NCBI GenBank assembly: GCA_947034885.2
Contig: OX344750.2
Location: 9,520,553 to 9,584,552, forward strand
Reading direction: 5' to 3'
DNA length: 64,000 bases
Source of the DNA: Thuidium tamariscinum
Taxonomy: Eukaryota > Streptophyta > Bryopsida > Hypnales > Thuidiaceae
Numbering within the stretch: the stretch's first letter is position 1; each line of letters opens with the position of its first letter. The translations under genes were made by a program, and so were the position numbers. Below are positions 1 to 11,280 of this stretch, one piece after another. A model generated the notes under the pieces. It was not told where the DNA came from. It was given only the letters and a program-made list of their open reading frames with translations, and ran no database searches.

Positions 1-439
1 CACTTGAATTTGATGGTTAAGATTTGTAGGCACAATGCTAATGCATTATAGTGCCAGTATTGCACAATATTGCTAGTCTTGTAGCCAAAAATTGCGTTTT
101 TGAACCAAAAACGTGAAGTATTTCTTACAATCACCCATGTGTGCAATCAACACTCCCATTGCTGGCAATTTTTGAACATTGATGATGGTGCCAAGATTTT
201 TTTTTTGTGCGATATCATTACCATCAACTCTTCCCAAATGGCCAATTTTAAAAAAAAAATTAAATAGTTTTTTCTATTTTTTACAAATTAAAATGTAAGT
301 AAACCCATTTTCATGAGATTTTTGCACTTTTCTAATTCTCCTACTTAGAGAATTTTCCTAAGCATTTCCTTCACTGGGTATCTTCTTCTTTAAGGTATGT
401 ACACTGGACATATTTTTCATGTTTTTTTAAAATTGTTTT

Positions 440-930
440 TCTAATTAAATAGTACTCCTGGAAAAAAAAGTGTCCAATTCCAAAACGCTACAAGAAATAG
501 ACAATGTTTCTTGCAATGACTCTACAGTTAGATTTACCAACGCTATGACCAATGTTTTTCTATAAATTTGAAAGAGGAACTCAAAACTCCTTCTAAATTC
601 AATTGCAAGCAAAATATTGTCATTTTTAAAGTAAATTTTGTTGAAATGGTAAGGATTTGAAATGAGGTTCTCTTGACATGGTGTTTTTGGGGAATTTTTC
701 TGATCTTTAACTTGATGACCTTTGTTTTTTTTGCAATTCCAAGTTTGAACTAGAGTCATTACAATTTTTGCTAAATCAACCTCTTGACAAACTTCCACAT
801 TTGTAATTTAAAAAAATATGTACTCTAGTAACACCAAATCTAACCCTTGGATAGAACAACATCATAAAGTATCTTTAAAAATCAAGATGATTTTCATCCA
901 ATTTGTAATGAGGAAAAAATTTGATTTTCA
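440..930 (-). repeat. Dispersed repeat, inverted partner at 30.7-31.2 kb
   Basis: This stretch is an inverted, diverged copy of about 30700-31190. Shared strings include TTGCAATTGAATTTAGAAGG, TCAAATTTATAGAAAA and AAATCTAACCCTTGGATAG against its reverse complement. A 117-codon minus-strand frame (445-798) lies inside it. The other copy keeps parts of the same reading but with stops, so this may be a decayed coding fragment carried by a repeat. No ends or target duplication were identified. Confidence 0.65.
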
Positions 931-937
931 TTCTATA

Positions 938-1263
938 AGGTAGAAGGCTCTTAAATGAAGCGGGTTCTAAAATGGTGCCCTATCTTAAATGTACAGTACT
1001 TGTACATGTTACTTTTTCATAACCTTCAGCAGTGTACTGATAGTGTACATTTTAGCTAGGCACCATTTTAGAACCCTATGTCCTTTCAATTTCAAAATTT
1101 GATAACTAATTCAAAAAAGCTCAGAAAAATATGAAACGACTTGAGTTAAATGTCAATTCTACTTATCTTTCAAGGAAAATTTACTGAAAAATATTTCTAG
1201 AAGTTTTACCTCCCTGAAATTCTGATTCAGCCCTTAGATGGTCCATTATAGGACCTCTTACCT
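938..1263 (+). mobile_element. AGGTAG-family MITE, TA target
   Basis: Bounded by TA (936-937, 1264-1265). Left end AGGTAGAAGGCTCTT, right end (reverse complement) AGGTAAGAGGTCCTA, a degraded terminal inverted repeat. The interior matches the copies at 54765 and 41812 along most of its length, with paired TGTACA words and an AATTCATAACTAATT-like middle. 326 bp and non-coding. The TA duplication suggests Tc1/mariner-type mobilisation. Confidence 0.75.
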
Positions 1264-1411
1264 TACATCATCAAGAAATTGGACTGTCAGAACGCTTCAG
1301 GGTTAAAAAAACGGTGTTAGTAGTTTCCAGTGAAGCCCACTCTACTGTACTGCGGTCCAGCTCCTGAGGAGAATACTGTATTGACCTTGAAAGGAGGCGC
1401 CACCAACTTAC

Positions 1412-1674
1412 GTAGAATCTGTATCCGTACGGTCAGATCCCCAAGTTGGAATTCAAAATGTTTTTTGTCAAAGTCGTGGTCAACTTCTATGAAATCCATC
1501 AATCCCTTCATGATTTCATGGGCATCAGCCATCCTCTCCAATCTGCACGCTCCACATGCATGTAGTTTCTATCCATTAATTAAAGCTTTCAGTGTCTTCC
1601 ATCCGGCCATGGCTTTGAAACCTTGCCCTCAGGCTCACAAGTAGCTCGCGAGCTAGGGTCGCGCCCGAGTCCAT
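1412..1674 (-). CDS. First two exons of an unrecognised gene
   Basis: On the minus strand, ATG at 1674 opens exon 1 (1674-1622). A 79-bp GT-AG intron follows, then exon 2 (1542-1412), which ends at a strong GTAAGT donor. Joining them keeps one open frame of 61 codons beginning MDSGATLARELLVSLRARLE and ending HFEFQLGDLTVRIQIL, amphipathic and coding-like in composition. The exon-1 donor (GTTTCA) is weak, so that junction is tentative. The continuation would lie left of 1412; the intron there carries the transposon at 938-1263, and the next exon is either lost in the repeats or beyond the window edge. I do not recognise the family. It could be a truncated or dead gene. Confidence 0.4.
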
Positions 1675-4330
1675 TGTCGTCGGGACACCTTTTGACCGAC
1701 TTTTCTCGCAGACATCGGAATGGGTTTCGTTGCCTATCATTCACCAAGTCAAATGAAAGGCACAATTGAAAGAATCCAAAAGGAGACGATCCCCACACCT
1801 GCAGTGACACTATCTGGCTGTTTCTTTGCTCCCAGTACGGATCGACAGACTTTGGATGATCAGGTCGAGGAATCCCAGCCCATCGATCTCACGAGTTCCC
1901 AACAATGGAGATTTCTTGACTGACTGAATTTCCAGCTCTACCTTCTGATTTCATTAACTTCAATTATCTATATCGTTAAATTGGAGCCTGGTTATACTTT
2001 CCACTACTTAGTTTGGCATTTGGGTCGCACAGCCTCAGAAACATAAATCTGTACAAGTACAAGTTTTTAGACTAGTTTTGCATGTGCAGATGCAGGTCAC
2101 AATTATTTGAGCTAATTCAACGAAATTGAAGATCCAGTTTTGCTGCAGTTGGACTGCTGCAGGAATCACAAGATTGGTCAAATGAATGCATCAATCTTTA
2201 ATTTGGAACTGGGGTTTAATGTACACTTTTCTAGAAACGCAACCCGCTAGCTGTTTGACTACCCAGCTCAGAGTTCAGACAAGAAGAGGGGAGACGGACG
2301 GGCCGTCTGCCCTTCAATTGACGCTGTCAACAGTCGTGTTTCTTACGAAATTGTTTACAAAAATTAACAGCAAAGCAAGCTTTCGGTATAATTCATGTTA
2401 CAGCGGTCAAGGACTGATATTTATTTGTGATTAAGATCGAAGCTCGCTCAAGGACGCGCAACTTTTCCACTTTCAACATCGTGTTGCAATTAGTGGTGGG
2501 ACCAAAGTCTACTTCACTTATCCATAATAAGAACATCTACTCGATCTTGGCAAAATGAATTATGTTTCAGTCTGATGTACCGCTGCAGGGAGGACCTAAT
2601 CTGCATAAGAAGTTGCCTTAAAACCCACGTCTGTCGTGTCGTTGAGTACTGTAATTCTACGAACTTCGCATATGAACACCGCGATCGAGAGACACAGATC
2701 GCGAGCTAGCGCGATCCTTAGTGCCTCTTTGAATTCAAAGGTAGACTCCACGACCTACTCTACCCATGTACGTACAGAATTCGATCCCTCACGCACTGAC
2801 GTGTTGCAAGTACGTCCTTCCAACAATGATTGACTTTCACGCCATGGAGCATTAAATTTCCCCACTTTCATGAGATTTGCAGATACAGAAAGGTGCACCT
2901 GCAGGAGTGGAATTTCCACAGCCACACACATACGGTACGTACGTATCGATCAAGAAGGAGAAAGATACAAGCACAAGAGACACCTGCTGGTTCTCCATTC
3001 TTTCTCAAAGCTAGGACGTAAAGTAAAGCCGCCCGACCAGGCTCTCCTCTTTGGAAATTGGAACCTCCAAGGCTAGCTGGGGCTCTGCATGTCTGTTGTT
3101 TGAACAGCTCGAGGCAGCCACCCCGGCCCGAGCAAGCTAGTACGTGTCTCGATGTGTAGGGATTCAACCAGTGAAAGATCCTCGAACACTGAATCTGAGC
3201 TTGCAATTGCCTGCTAGTACACCATCATAGGTACCTAGCTAGCTTAATTCGCTTCAATTCGCCCCTCAGTCTAGCTCGGTGTTTTTACCAGCTGTATGTA
3301 TACCAGCTGTATATATAGAATTATGGGGCAAGCAAGCGTTACGTTGCAAATACCCCTCGATCGAAGCAGCTGGGATCTGGCCTCAGTACGTGTGCTCTTG
3401 TATTAGCCATAGATAGATAGATAGATAGCTGGTTATTACTTTCAGGAAGGTGAAGTTGCTGAAGGTCTCAGCTAGTGTGCTGCATGCGGGAGCTAGCTTG
3501 GGTTTTGGATCATTTTGTCGAACATGTCCTGTGGCCAGGCTCTGGCGAGCGGGGATGGAAGATTCAGTGTACGGAGTTGACGAAGAGGCTTTGGAGCTGA
3601 GGAGGGTAAGGAGTCGATGCTGCTGCAGTTTCGAGAAGTGAGACTGATTCTAGCTGTAATCAAGCCAAAGTTGCTGGAGAGCGAGGTGAGATACTCCAGC
3701 CGAAGTAGAAAAATGATTAATTAATTCACCTGTAGAAGTTTAGAGACTAAGTCACGTACACTGAAAGCAAAGCACTTAGGTTGTACATCCTCCGATCCGC
3801 AGGTGCGCTCGATCTGTGCAGCGGGAGCGTTAGGGCCGCGCGCAGGAGTTGCGATTGGAGATCTACAGAATTAATTAGCTAGCAGGCCTTCAGAATTAAC
3901 TCCAATGCTTGCGACAATGCATGCTCTGTGCACCTGCAACTGAAACCTCCACTGAAACTCCACTGAAACTAAGCTAGCAGTCCGTGTGTTGTCCAGAGTC
4001 CGAATCGAGATTGCAGTACGTCTGCTCGGCTAGTTAACCTTGACTGGGTAAGTACGTAGAGCGCATAGGAGATCGACCATCTGCTAGCTCCCGAAGCAGG
4101 AGCCTTGCAATAAATAGAATTGCAAGAAGAGATCAATCATAGTCATCATTAATACAGAACCAGCGCAATCGATCGTCATTATTTGAGTTTGCAGCAGGAA
4201 AATTTGAACTAGTTTTTTGAGTTATATTCATTGAGGTGACAGAAGATTGAACTGTGACCGTCCTGAGACCAACAACAAGAATGCCTGGAGAGGTTGTTGG
4301 AGGCCGTTTTACTAACTATGGCATACATGG
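1675..4330. other. Moderate-GC intergenic region between two divergent exons
   Basis: Mostly single-copy DNA, rich in GCTAGC, GATCG and ACGTAC words, between the minus-strand ATG at 1674 and the plus-strand ATG at 4331. It contains donor-like sites (GTAAGG after 3606, GTAAGTACG near 4048) and a TATATATAG at about 3310-3318 that would suit a plus-strand transcript with 5' UTR introns ending in the exon at 4331. A short frame starting MEDSVYGVDEEALELRR (3556-3606) ends at one of these donors. No protein family was recognised. Confidence 0.3.
3409..3428 (+). repeat. ATAG microsatellite, five units
   Basis: Five perfect ATAG units in otherwise single-copy DNA; useful only as a length marker. Confidence 0.9.
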
Positions 4331-4522
4331 ATGCAGAGATTTTGGAAGAGCACAGCGCCTAACCTTGCTATGGCAAGCCTTGGAGTGCTGCGACATTGGA
4401 GGGTGTTGGCACCAGGATTGGTGGTGAGCATCTTCTTGCTGCTCGTCTGCATGATCATGAGAATGCCAGACGCAAGAATTCTACTCTTGGAACCGGCATC
4501 TTCACTCCAAGGTCAAGTGCCG
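4331..4522 (+). CDS. Candidate first coding exon with signal-anchor helix
   Basis: ATG at 4331 follows an in-frame stop at 4313-4315 and opens 64 codons ending exactly at a consensus donor (CCG followed by GTAAGT). The product begins MQRFWKSTAPNLAMASLGVL; residues about 27-46 (VLAPGLVVSIFLLLVCMIM core) form one strongly hydrophobic helix preceded by Arg/His/Trp, followed by a short stem. This is the layout of a type II membrane protein such as many Golgi glycosyltransferases, but a single exon cannot name the family. No downstream exon was found; the DNA after 4567 is repeats, so the next exon may be far away or the gene may be broken. Confidence 0.4.
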
Positions 4523-4599
4523 GTAAGTGCATTTGGGTTGAAATTCTCTAATGTATTGATCACCTAATTTTGTCCAAGTCTTTTACTTCATTTAAGTAA

Positions 4600-4750
4600 G
4601 TTTACTAAACCCATTGCTCATTACTATTTGGATTTACTAAGTGGTAAATTCACTACCATTACCACCTCTAAAGTAGTAATGGTATTGATTTTACCACTTT
4701 GGATGTAGTAAACTAATAATGGTAGTGAGTTCACTACATGGTAAACTCAA
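4600..4750. repeat. Imperfect fold-back of GGTAGTGA-like motifs
   Basis: Repeated inverted words (TTCACTACCATTACCAC against GGTAGTGAGTTCACTAC, TTTACCACTTTGG against GGTAAAC) make an imperfect hairpin just inside the presumed first intron of the 4331 exon. Probably an old fold-back MITE; its ends are not defined. Confidence 0.4.
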
Positions 4751-4978
4751 ATGATCTCCTTGTGTCTATAATACATGGTGGGGATGCCTATGCATGATTC
4801 CTACAATTGTAGAGGTTCTTTTCCAATGAATTATGGAGAATTTTTTATGGTGTTGTTTACTAGAAGTTCTTAAAAGCAACTTGATTACAGAAGAAACCTT
4901 GTTTGATGTTGGATAAATAAATGAGCTTTTTTCAGTGAAGTTTATGGTTTTGAAAGGTTGCATTGGTGTTATTCTTAG

Positions 4979-5133
4979 GGCTATTACTCTTCACAACACC
5001 GATTACATTCACCGCGTCGAATTCTAGGAAATGAATTTCCTCGTTCAAGACCTACTCCAACAAGTTACCCCCCTCCTTTTCAAAATGTTCGACGCTCTCC
5101 ATTTAGGCGCCCTCATTCTCCTCCACATCCTTA
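4979..5133 (+). pseudogene. Short Pro/Arg/Ser-rich frame, possible gag remnant
   Basis: A local frame reads NEFPRSRPTPTSYPPPFQN followed by more Arg/Pro/Ser, less AT-rich than its flanks. Such composition is usual for the tail of a retrotransposon gag protein. No intact zinc knuckle, protease or polymerase is visible nearby, and the frame is closed on both sides. Weak evidence. Confidence 0.15.
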
Positions 5134-6504
5134 GAAGATTAGCATGCAATAGTTATATGCTTATTAACACTTAAAGAGTTTCACGCATCTTGTGATGAAT
5201 TATGCCGAACTTGTCATTGTTGTCAATGCACCTTTGGGATGTTTTATGATGAATTGGTCCTATTTGGACAGATGTTCATTGTCAATTTCCATTGACAAAA
5301 TACAATTGGGAAACAAAGAAGGAGCTTAGAATATAAGGTGCCATCTAATTATGAACATAATATTTGGAGTCATTGCAAGAAAGAATGAACGATTTCTTAA
5401 TCACAATTGAAACCATTCTCTTATTGTTTGCTATAACTTTTGAGGCACAAGTCCAATGAACATTAAATTTTTCTTAAACATGTCTAACTTTATAGTAATC
5501 AAATATTTTATTTTTTATAAATTAATAAAAATTATTTCATATTTGAGAACTATTTTTGCTAATTTGTCACAAGTTGAGGTTTAGGGGTTTTTACTACATT
5601 ACAAGTCCCCAAATTTAATGATTTAGAGCTCAAACTTTCATGGTCTATTTGTATAGTAGGGAAACATGTATCTACCAGAGGAAATTTGAAAATATATTAT
5701 TTTTATGTCCTTTATATATGAGTACAAACAATACTTCCATTGCACTCATTGAGGTTTGAAGATGGTTTTTAAATCATGTTTTTGGTGAAACCTCATCACT
5801 ATCAATTTTTCCCAAATGGACAATTTTTTTTGGATGATTAATGAATATGAAAACAACTAATACAAACAAAAAAGAATGGGATCTCAAGACAACTAGTCTA
5901 GATCCAAAGTTCCAAACCAACAATGCTAAACTGCTAATAGTGTAAATAAAAGAATTATTTGAAAAAAATTACAATCTAACATGAGAATTTTTTTGAAATA
6001 TACTCTTTTCCCAAGATTTTGTTTTCTTTGCAATGGCCCAAATCTAGTGGCACTATTGAGGCATCATTCTTTTTTCTAATGAATTTTACAAGCTATATGA
6101 ATATAAGTGTTCAAGCTCTTGATTCATGATATATATGCTAATCCTTGAACATATTATGCTCTAATTTTTAAAGTTTAAAATTCACTTAAAGTGCAATTTG
6201 AATGTTCTAAATTTATAAATATTTTCAATTGTGTATTTATACTATATACAAGATTTCAAGGAATATGATTTTGTTGTGTATTGAATTTCTCAAATAATCT
6301 TCAAAGTAGTTTAGTAATTTTGCAAAGAAGTTTAATTGTCTTGCAAGAAATAGTAAAATAAAATCTCAAACACCTAGAGCCCCCTGGATTTTTAAGTCAA
6401 ATTTTAGCAAAAGAAGTTCATGGCTTTTGACATCTATTGTAGAACTTGAAATTTTTATAAAGCTCTTGATTTTTTTAAAGATTAGATTCATAAAATGAAA
6501 AAAA
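5134..6504. other. AT-rich stretch without recognisable genes
   Basis: Very AT-rich with short homopolymer runs; no coding frame, element end or RNA gene could be supported. Confidence 0.6.
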
Positions 6505-7164
6505 GACATGCCTTTTTTGGCAACATAGTGATTTTGGGTAGGTACGTGTGGCTAGAGATTTCCATATTTTGGAACCAAACTTTAATAGAAGGTGTGAACA
6601 AGGAGTATCTTCAAAGTCCAACAATTTTCGTGACTTTTGACTACATGGTTGAAAAGTTATTGCATAAAATGTTGTTTGTTTATTACAACATTTGAACCAT
6701 TGGGATTGGCATTTTTCAATTCAATAGATAAATTGTTACTATTTTTGTATTTTGAATCATTGTCTACTTTTTTCTACTTACTATTTCTTTTATGCATGTT
6801 GTATAATTCCAAATGATATGAAAATTTTCAAGCATGTAGCCAACTTGAATTGGAGAATGAATCCAAAGAGTTGCAACCATTTTGGACATTTTTTCATACA
6901 AATGTGGCCTTTTGAAGTGCAGCTGCCCGGATTTTCACAATGGAAAAAAATGATTTTTGTAACTTCAAATACTAATATCTTGCAATCTACATGGTGAAAA
7001 TTTCTGAAATTTTTTCTACATCTTTCCAAACTAGTGTGCTAAAAGATCCTATGGTTATATATGTCAAAAAATGTTTTTTTTTTCTAATATTTGGTAGCTG
7101 TCCTAGAAATGACAATTTTGGAGTAGTTTTGGTGGAAACATAGTTGTGGTCCTTTAGGGGTTAA
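6505..7164 (+). mobile_element. Deleted copy of the 925-bp TTAA element
   Basis: Matches the TTAA elements at 35784 and 60622 (shared words TTGGCAACATAG, GACTACATGGTTGAAAAG, AACCATTGGGATTGGCATT). The right end is intact, CCTTTAGGGG followed by TTAA at 7161-7164. Spacing of shared words against the 60.6-kb copy shows about 260 bp missing from the first half; the left end is eroded. Confidence 0.7.
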
Positions 7165-7443
7165 CTTGAATTGCAATTGGTGTAAAATAATCTTAATTGA
7201 AAAAATTTGAAAAAATTTGGAAGCTTACACCTTCAAAATTTTGTAGATCATTGCATTAAGTTGGTTAAAGTCATAATCTTGAATTTTTTGGCAACAACTC
7301 CTTATATTGCATAGCATTCAAGACATAAAAGTCTTAGGGATTGTCAAAAAAGATGGAACACCTCTTAGAGCTCTATACAATGCTTTTAATTAGATTGCAC
7401 TAGCTTTTGATTAAGCCTTTGTAGTTCAATCATCCATCTAAAG

Positions 7444-7717
7444 CAATCCTTTTTTTTTACTTTTTGAGAAAGTGTTAAGAGGGCGATTACTTAAAAATTT
7501 TGTGAAGCATTGTATTTCTACATTCATCCATCTTTTGAACTTAAAAACACTTTTCCATCACATTCATACATTTTTTCATCTAAATTTGGCAACTTCATCA
7601 ATATTTTAAGGTGAACTAGAAAATTTCTAGCAAAAGAATATTACTTTTTATAGTGAAAAAAAGACATTTATTTTGAAATGGTGCAATTTGGCCCCATGGT
7701 GCCAAAAAAAAGGACTG
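7444..7717 (+). mobile_element. hAT-like MITE, 8-bp target duplication
   Basis: Ends CAATCCTTTTTTTT and (reverse complement) CAGTCCTTTTTTTT, flanked by ATCTAAAG and ATCTAGAG (7 of 8 identical). The interior (TTTTTGAGAAAGTG ... CCCATGGTGCCAAAAA) recurs at 21959-22239 and, inverted, at 21139-21727. Eight-base duplications and CA-start ends fit hAT elements. Confidence 0.75.
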
Positions 7718-7918
7718 ATCTAGAGACATTTTTTGTCAATCCTCATTTTCACTTTCATGTCTTACTTTAAATTCAACGGTACTAATATGTAAGCATGAAA
7801 GTGTGAGTATGTGAGCCTTCAGCATATGTATAAGTAGATATCACGTAACCATTGAAAGTGTTTATAACATAAACATCTATAATATATGTATTTATAGAAT
7901 TTATACAATATTACCATA

Positions 7919-9124
7919 CAACGATGCTAGAGTATGAGCGTTGAGCAACAAGCAATGAGCAATGAAACTTGAATGCTCATTACAAGAATGTTTTCTAAAA
8001 ATATACATGTTAAAGAAATAAATAGTATTATCAAATCCAAAAATAATAATGACAAAAAAAATCTAATTTTTAATTTTCAAAAAAATCTACAAAAAAATTA
8101 TATAAAATAGTCGATAGTATAATAAAAGGTTGCATTAATGAACATCCATTCATTCATGTGTGAATGAACTTCATCCATGTCATCCATCCATCATCCATCA
8201 TTCAATTTTCAAATTGTTAAAATTTTTGCAATTCGTTATAAGCTTCTTTGAAACCAAAGAGGCTTTGAACCATCTGTGCTCTTTAATATCGTCTCCCTAA
8301 AAGCCTCTTTGGAGCTAAAGGGTTCTCCTAGTATAGGCTTTTTTAGAACTTAAAGAATGCTCCTCGAATTTGAGGAGCTTTTCTTTAGTACCAAAAGGCT
8401 TTTTTTAATAAGGCTTTTTGAATTCATAAAAAGCTCCTTGAATCTAAGGAGCATTTTTTGGTGCCAAAAAGGTCTTTCATTGAAACCACTTTGGAACTAA
8501 AATAAGGGTATTTCAAATCAATGAGCCCTTCATTTGTGCCAAAAAGTTCATTTAGAGCATCTTTGAATCGAAGAGGCCTTAAAACCATCATTGCTTTTTA
8601 ATATTGTCTCCCTACAAGCCTCTTCGGAATTCCTAAGAGCCTCCTCGGAACCCAAGGAAGGCTCCTCGGATCCGAGGAACCTTTTTTAATACCCAAAACT
8701 TCTTGCAATGAAGGCTCTTCAGAATCCAAAGAAGGCTCCTCGGATCCGAGGAGCCTTTTTTGGTGCCCAAAACTTCTTGAAACGAAGGCTCTTTTAAACC
8801 CAAGGAAGAGTCTTTGGATCCAAGGAGCCTTTTGTTGATGCCAAAAAGTTCTTTCAATGAAGGCTCCTTACAACTCAAAGAATAATCTACATCTATAGTT
8901 CTTAATTTTTTCATCTACATTTTTCATCTACATTCATCTAGTATTATTTTCATCCATCTAAAGTAATGAATGAAATAAGGCATTTACATCTAAAGATTTA
9001 TTTTTTATAAAATTAATTTTTAAATATTCATTCTTAAATTTTTTTCTTAAAATTCTTAACGCTCAAATCTTCCTGCTCAATGCTCAACACTCAACGCTCA
9101 TTGCTCATACTTTAGCAACTATGT
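7919..9124 (+). mobile_element. Mutator-like element with perfect 9-bp duplication
   Basis: Flanked on both sides by ATTACCATA (7910-7918 and 9125-9133). Termini are GATGCTAGAGTATGAGC and (reverse complement) GTTGCTAAAGTATGAGC, followed on each side by GTTGAGC/AATGAGC repeats. The relative at 28.7 kb has the uninterrupted sequence CTTACCATAGAAGG, an empty site. 1206 bp; no transposase frame. The middle is the minisatellite at 8230-8890. Confidence 0.9.
8230..8890. repeat. Palindromic minisatellite (GGATCC-centred units)
   Basis: About eight diverged units of roughly 70-90 bp, each with an AAGGCTCCT...AGGAGCCTT arm pair and a spacer reading GTGCCAAAAAGTTCTT or similar. One unit (8732-8757) is a 26-bp perfect palindrome centred on GGATCC. 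An open minus-strand frame (8633-8914) is a by-product of the repeats, not a gene. Confidence 0.8.
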
Positions 9125-9222
9125 ATTACCATAGAAGGTTATTATAATATAGACACTTATATCATAGGTTTATAGTCTTTTCGGCTCATAAACTCACATA
9201 TTAGCAACCCTCACTTTAATTT

Positions 9223-11030
9223 CAACCTCAAATATAGATCATCAAGTCTAGTTTTTGCTTTATTTTGAAATCTAAAAGATCTCTAAAGTTGAAAATTTTA
9301 TTTCTTTCACATTTTAATTCCATGTCCTTGAAATTTTTTTTCAAAGATTTGGTAATGACTAATGAATATGATTATTTTTAGATCCTAAACTTAAAATTCC
9401 ACAATAGTTGAATTTTTCCAACAAAAATTCTAAATTTCAAGAGAATAAAATTATATAATTTTATCCTCAAAAAATATTCTAAGAGATATTTCAATAATTT
9501 CTCTTGACCAAGTTATACATAAAAGTGCAATTTGGCTTTATTGGAAAAATTCAAGCATCAATGATTTAGGAATAGAAAAAGATTGAATCCAATTTACAAA
9601 TAGTAGTGAATGGCTATTTAGTGTAAGGTTTAATAATCATCTACAATATACCATACCTACAAGGGAGATTCAACTTTAAAATAATTCTAAATAAAAATTC
9701 CAAATTTTTTGGAAAATGACTTTTTCTTAAGAGTTGTATAGAAAAATGTTTACCAAACTATATTTTAGCATATGATGGAACTCAACTTTTAGAAATAATT
9801 TAATATTCATCAAACATTCACGATTTTTTGGACCAATTCTTCCTTCTCTAAACATTCTTATACCATATACTATACACTATTATCTACAATCATATGTGGT
9901 GCTCTCAAGCAAAAATTTATCCACATAGCAGTTCTTGCTTTAAAAAAATTCTAAAAGAAGATGCCAAAATTTTTGGAGATTTTTAGGTTATAAAATGGTG
10001 TGACAAAAAATAATTGTATAGATTATATCTACTTTAAACATATATTGAACCTTATTTTTTGAAAATAATTAAACACTTTATAAGGAAAAAGTATTGAAAA
10101 TACTATTTAGGTGTAGTCATGCAAGTATTGTCTTTGAAATAAATGCAGTGGTTGCATGTATAAACATTGAAAAGTAGGTGTGATTAACATTAACCTTTTA
10201 ATTTCAACTCTAATTTCATTTTTTTTTCCTTTGACCTCCCATAAATAATGTAGAATGGTCAATAATCAATGAAGTATATCATGCTAATTTAGAATTTAGA
10301 TTAGATGAATTCCTATAGCATCAAATTTTTTATCGAATTAGAAGTTTAGAACATTATAGAGATACTAAGTGGAAAAAAAAAGTAGGAAATTGATCATGAG
10401 TTTATCCAACTTTTAAAATCACATGAGAAACAAAGTTAATGCAATTAATTAAATTAGGAAAACTTTCAAATTCAATTCCTGATTCAATTGTATTGTACAT
10501 TCAATTTCAAAGCCCTTTTAAGGTATCAAGATATTGTTTTAATCCATATTGAGATCAAAAAAAGAAGATTAAACAAACCAAACCTTAAAACTCATAATTC
10601 AAATCAATTGAAGATTTATTTGAAATATCATTCCTAAGCTCAATTTATCCATTCATATTATGTTCAAGCTTCAATCTTTTAATTTTATTACATAAGATTG
10701 TCGATTGTCTAATATTTTGAAAAACTCTACTAGTTTTATGGAGATTGTCAATTTTTATCTTCAAACTAAAAGAGAAATCAATTAGTAGATATAACAAAAA
10801 TAATTCAAATAAATTCAATTTTCTTTTTAACTTACAAATAGCATTAAGGGAATAGTGTGAATTTTTTTACAAGTAATTATTTCATTTTACACTAAAGCAT
10901 TCTTAGCTATAACCATCATGAGGCCATATTTAGAAATTTTTTACTACTTTAATCCAGATGTCATTTTTTGGTCGATGAATGACTTCAAAACAAGCAACAA
11001 AACAAAAAATGAAGCTTTTTGTCCATTTTT
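9223..11030. other. AT-rich stretch without recognisable genes
   Basis: Strongly AT-rich; no coding frame above chance, no element ends that could be paired. Confidence 0.6.
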
Positions 11031-11280
11031 TTAATCAAACCTAAGAGTGTGTGCCATGATGTTGTGCAGAAATTAGTTTGCATTAGTGTACTCATATTTT
11101 TAGGCAAGACCAGATTCTCTCAACATGCCGTAAAGGTTCTATTGTCCTTCCCAAAATTTGGATTGCAGGCTATCTTCTATGTCCAAATACAATGGCTTTC
11201 ACATACGGTCTTTGCTCAAGTGGACTCTGTTCACAACCCGTTGCTCCCCCACGGTGACCCACTTGTTGTTTAGGGGTTAA
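11031..11280. mobile_element. TTAA element, short class, diverged interior
   Basis: The right end (CACGGTGACC ... TTGTTTAGGGGTTAA, TTAA at 11277-11280) matches the inverted left end of the copy at 29793. The left TTAA at 11031 is the best candidate but its following bases are eroded. The interior is less AT-rich than its flanks and differs from the 229-bp copies. Confidence 0.5.

Larger units (their letters stand above)
7774..9212 (+). mobile_element. Mutator-like MITE split by a second element
   Basis: Ends CAACGGTACTAATATG and (reverse complement) GAGGGTTGCTAATATGTG, flanked by ACTTTAAATT (7764-7773) and ACTTTAATTT (9213-9222). Removing the insert at 7919-9124 and its duplication leaves about 224 bp, matching the 238-bp relative at 28563-28800, which shares the interior AAGGTGTTTATAGTA ... 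CTTACCATAGAAGG. Confidence 0.8.

Noticed and set aside
4979-5133. LTR retrotransposon
   Set aside because: Only a short Pro/Arg-rich frame; no paired LTRs, primer-binding site, polypurine tract or pol motifs were found.
8633-8914. 93-codon minus-strand frame with repeated peptide units
   Set aside because: Produced by a DNA minisatellite of palindromes inside a transposon; repeat units differ in length by non-multiples of three elsewhere.
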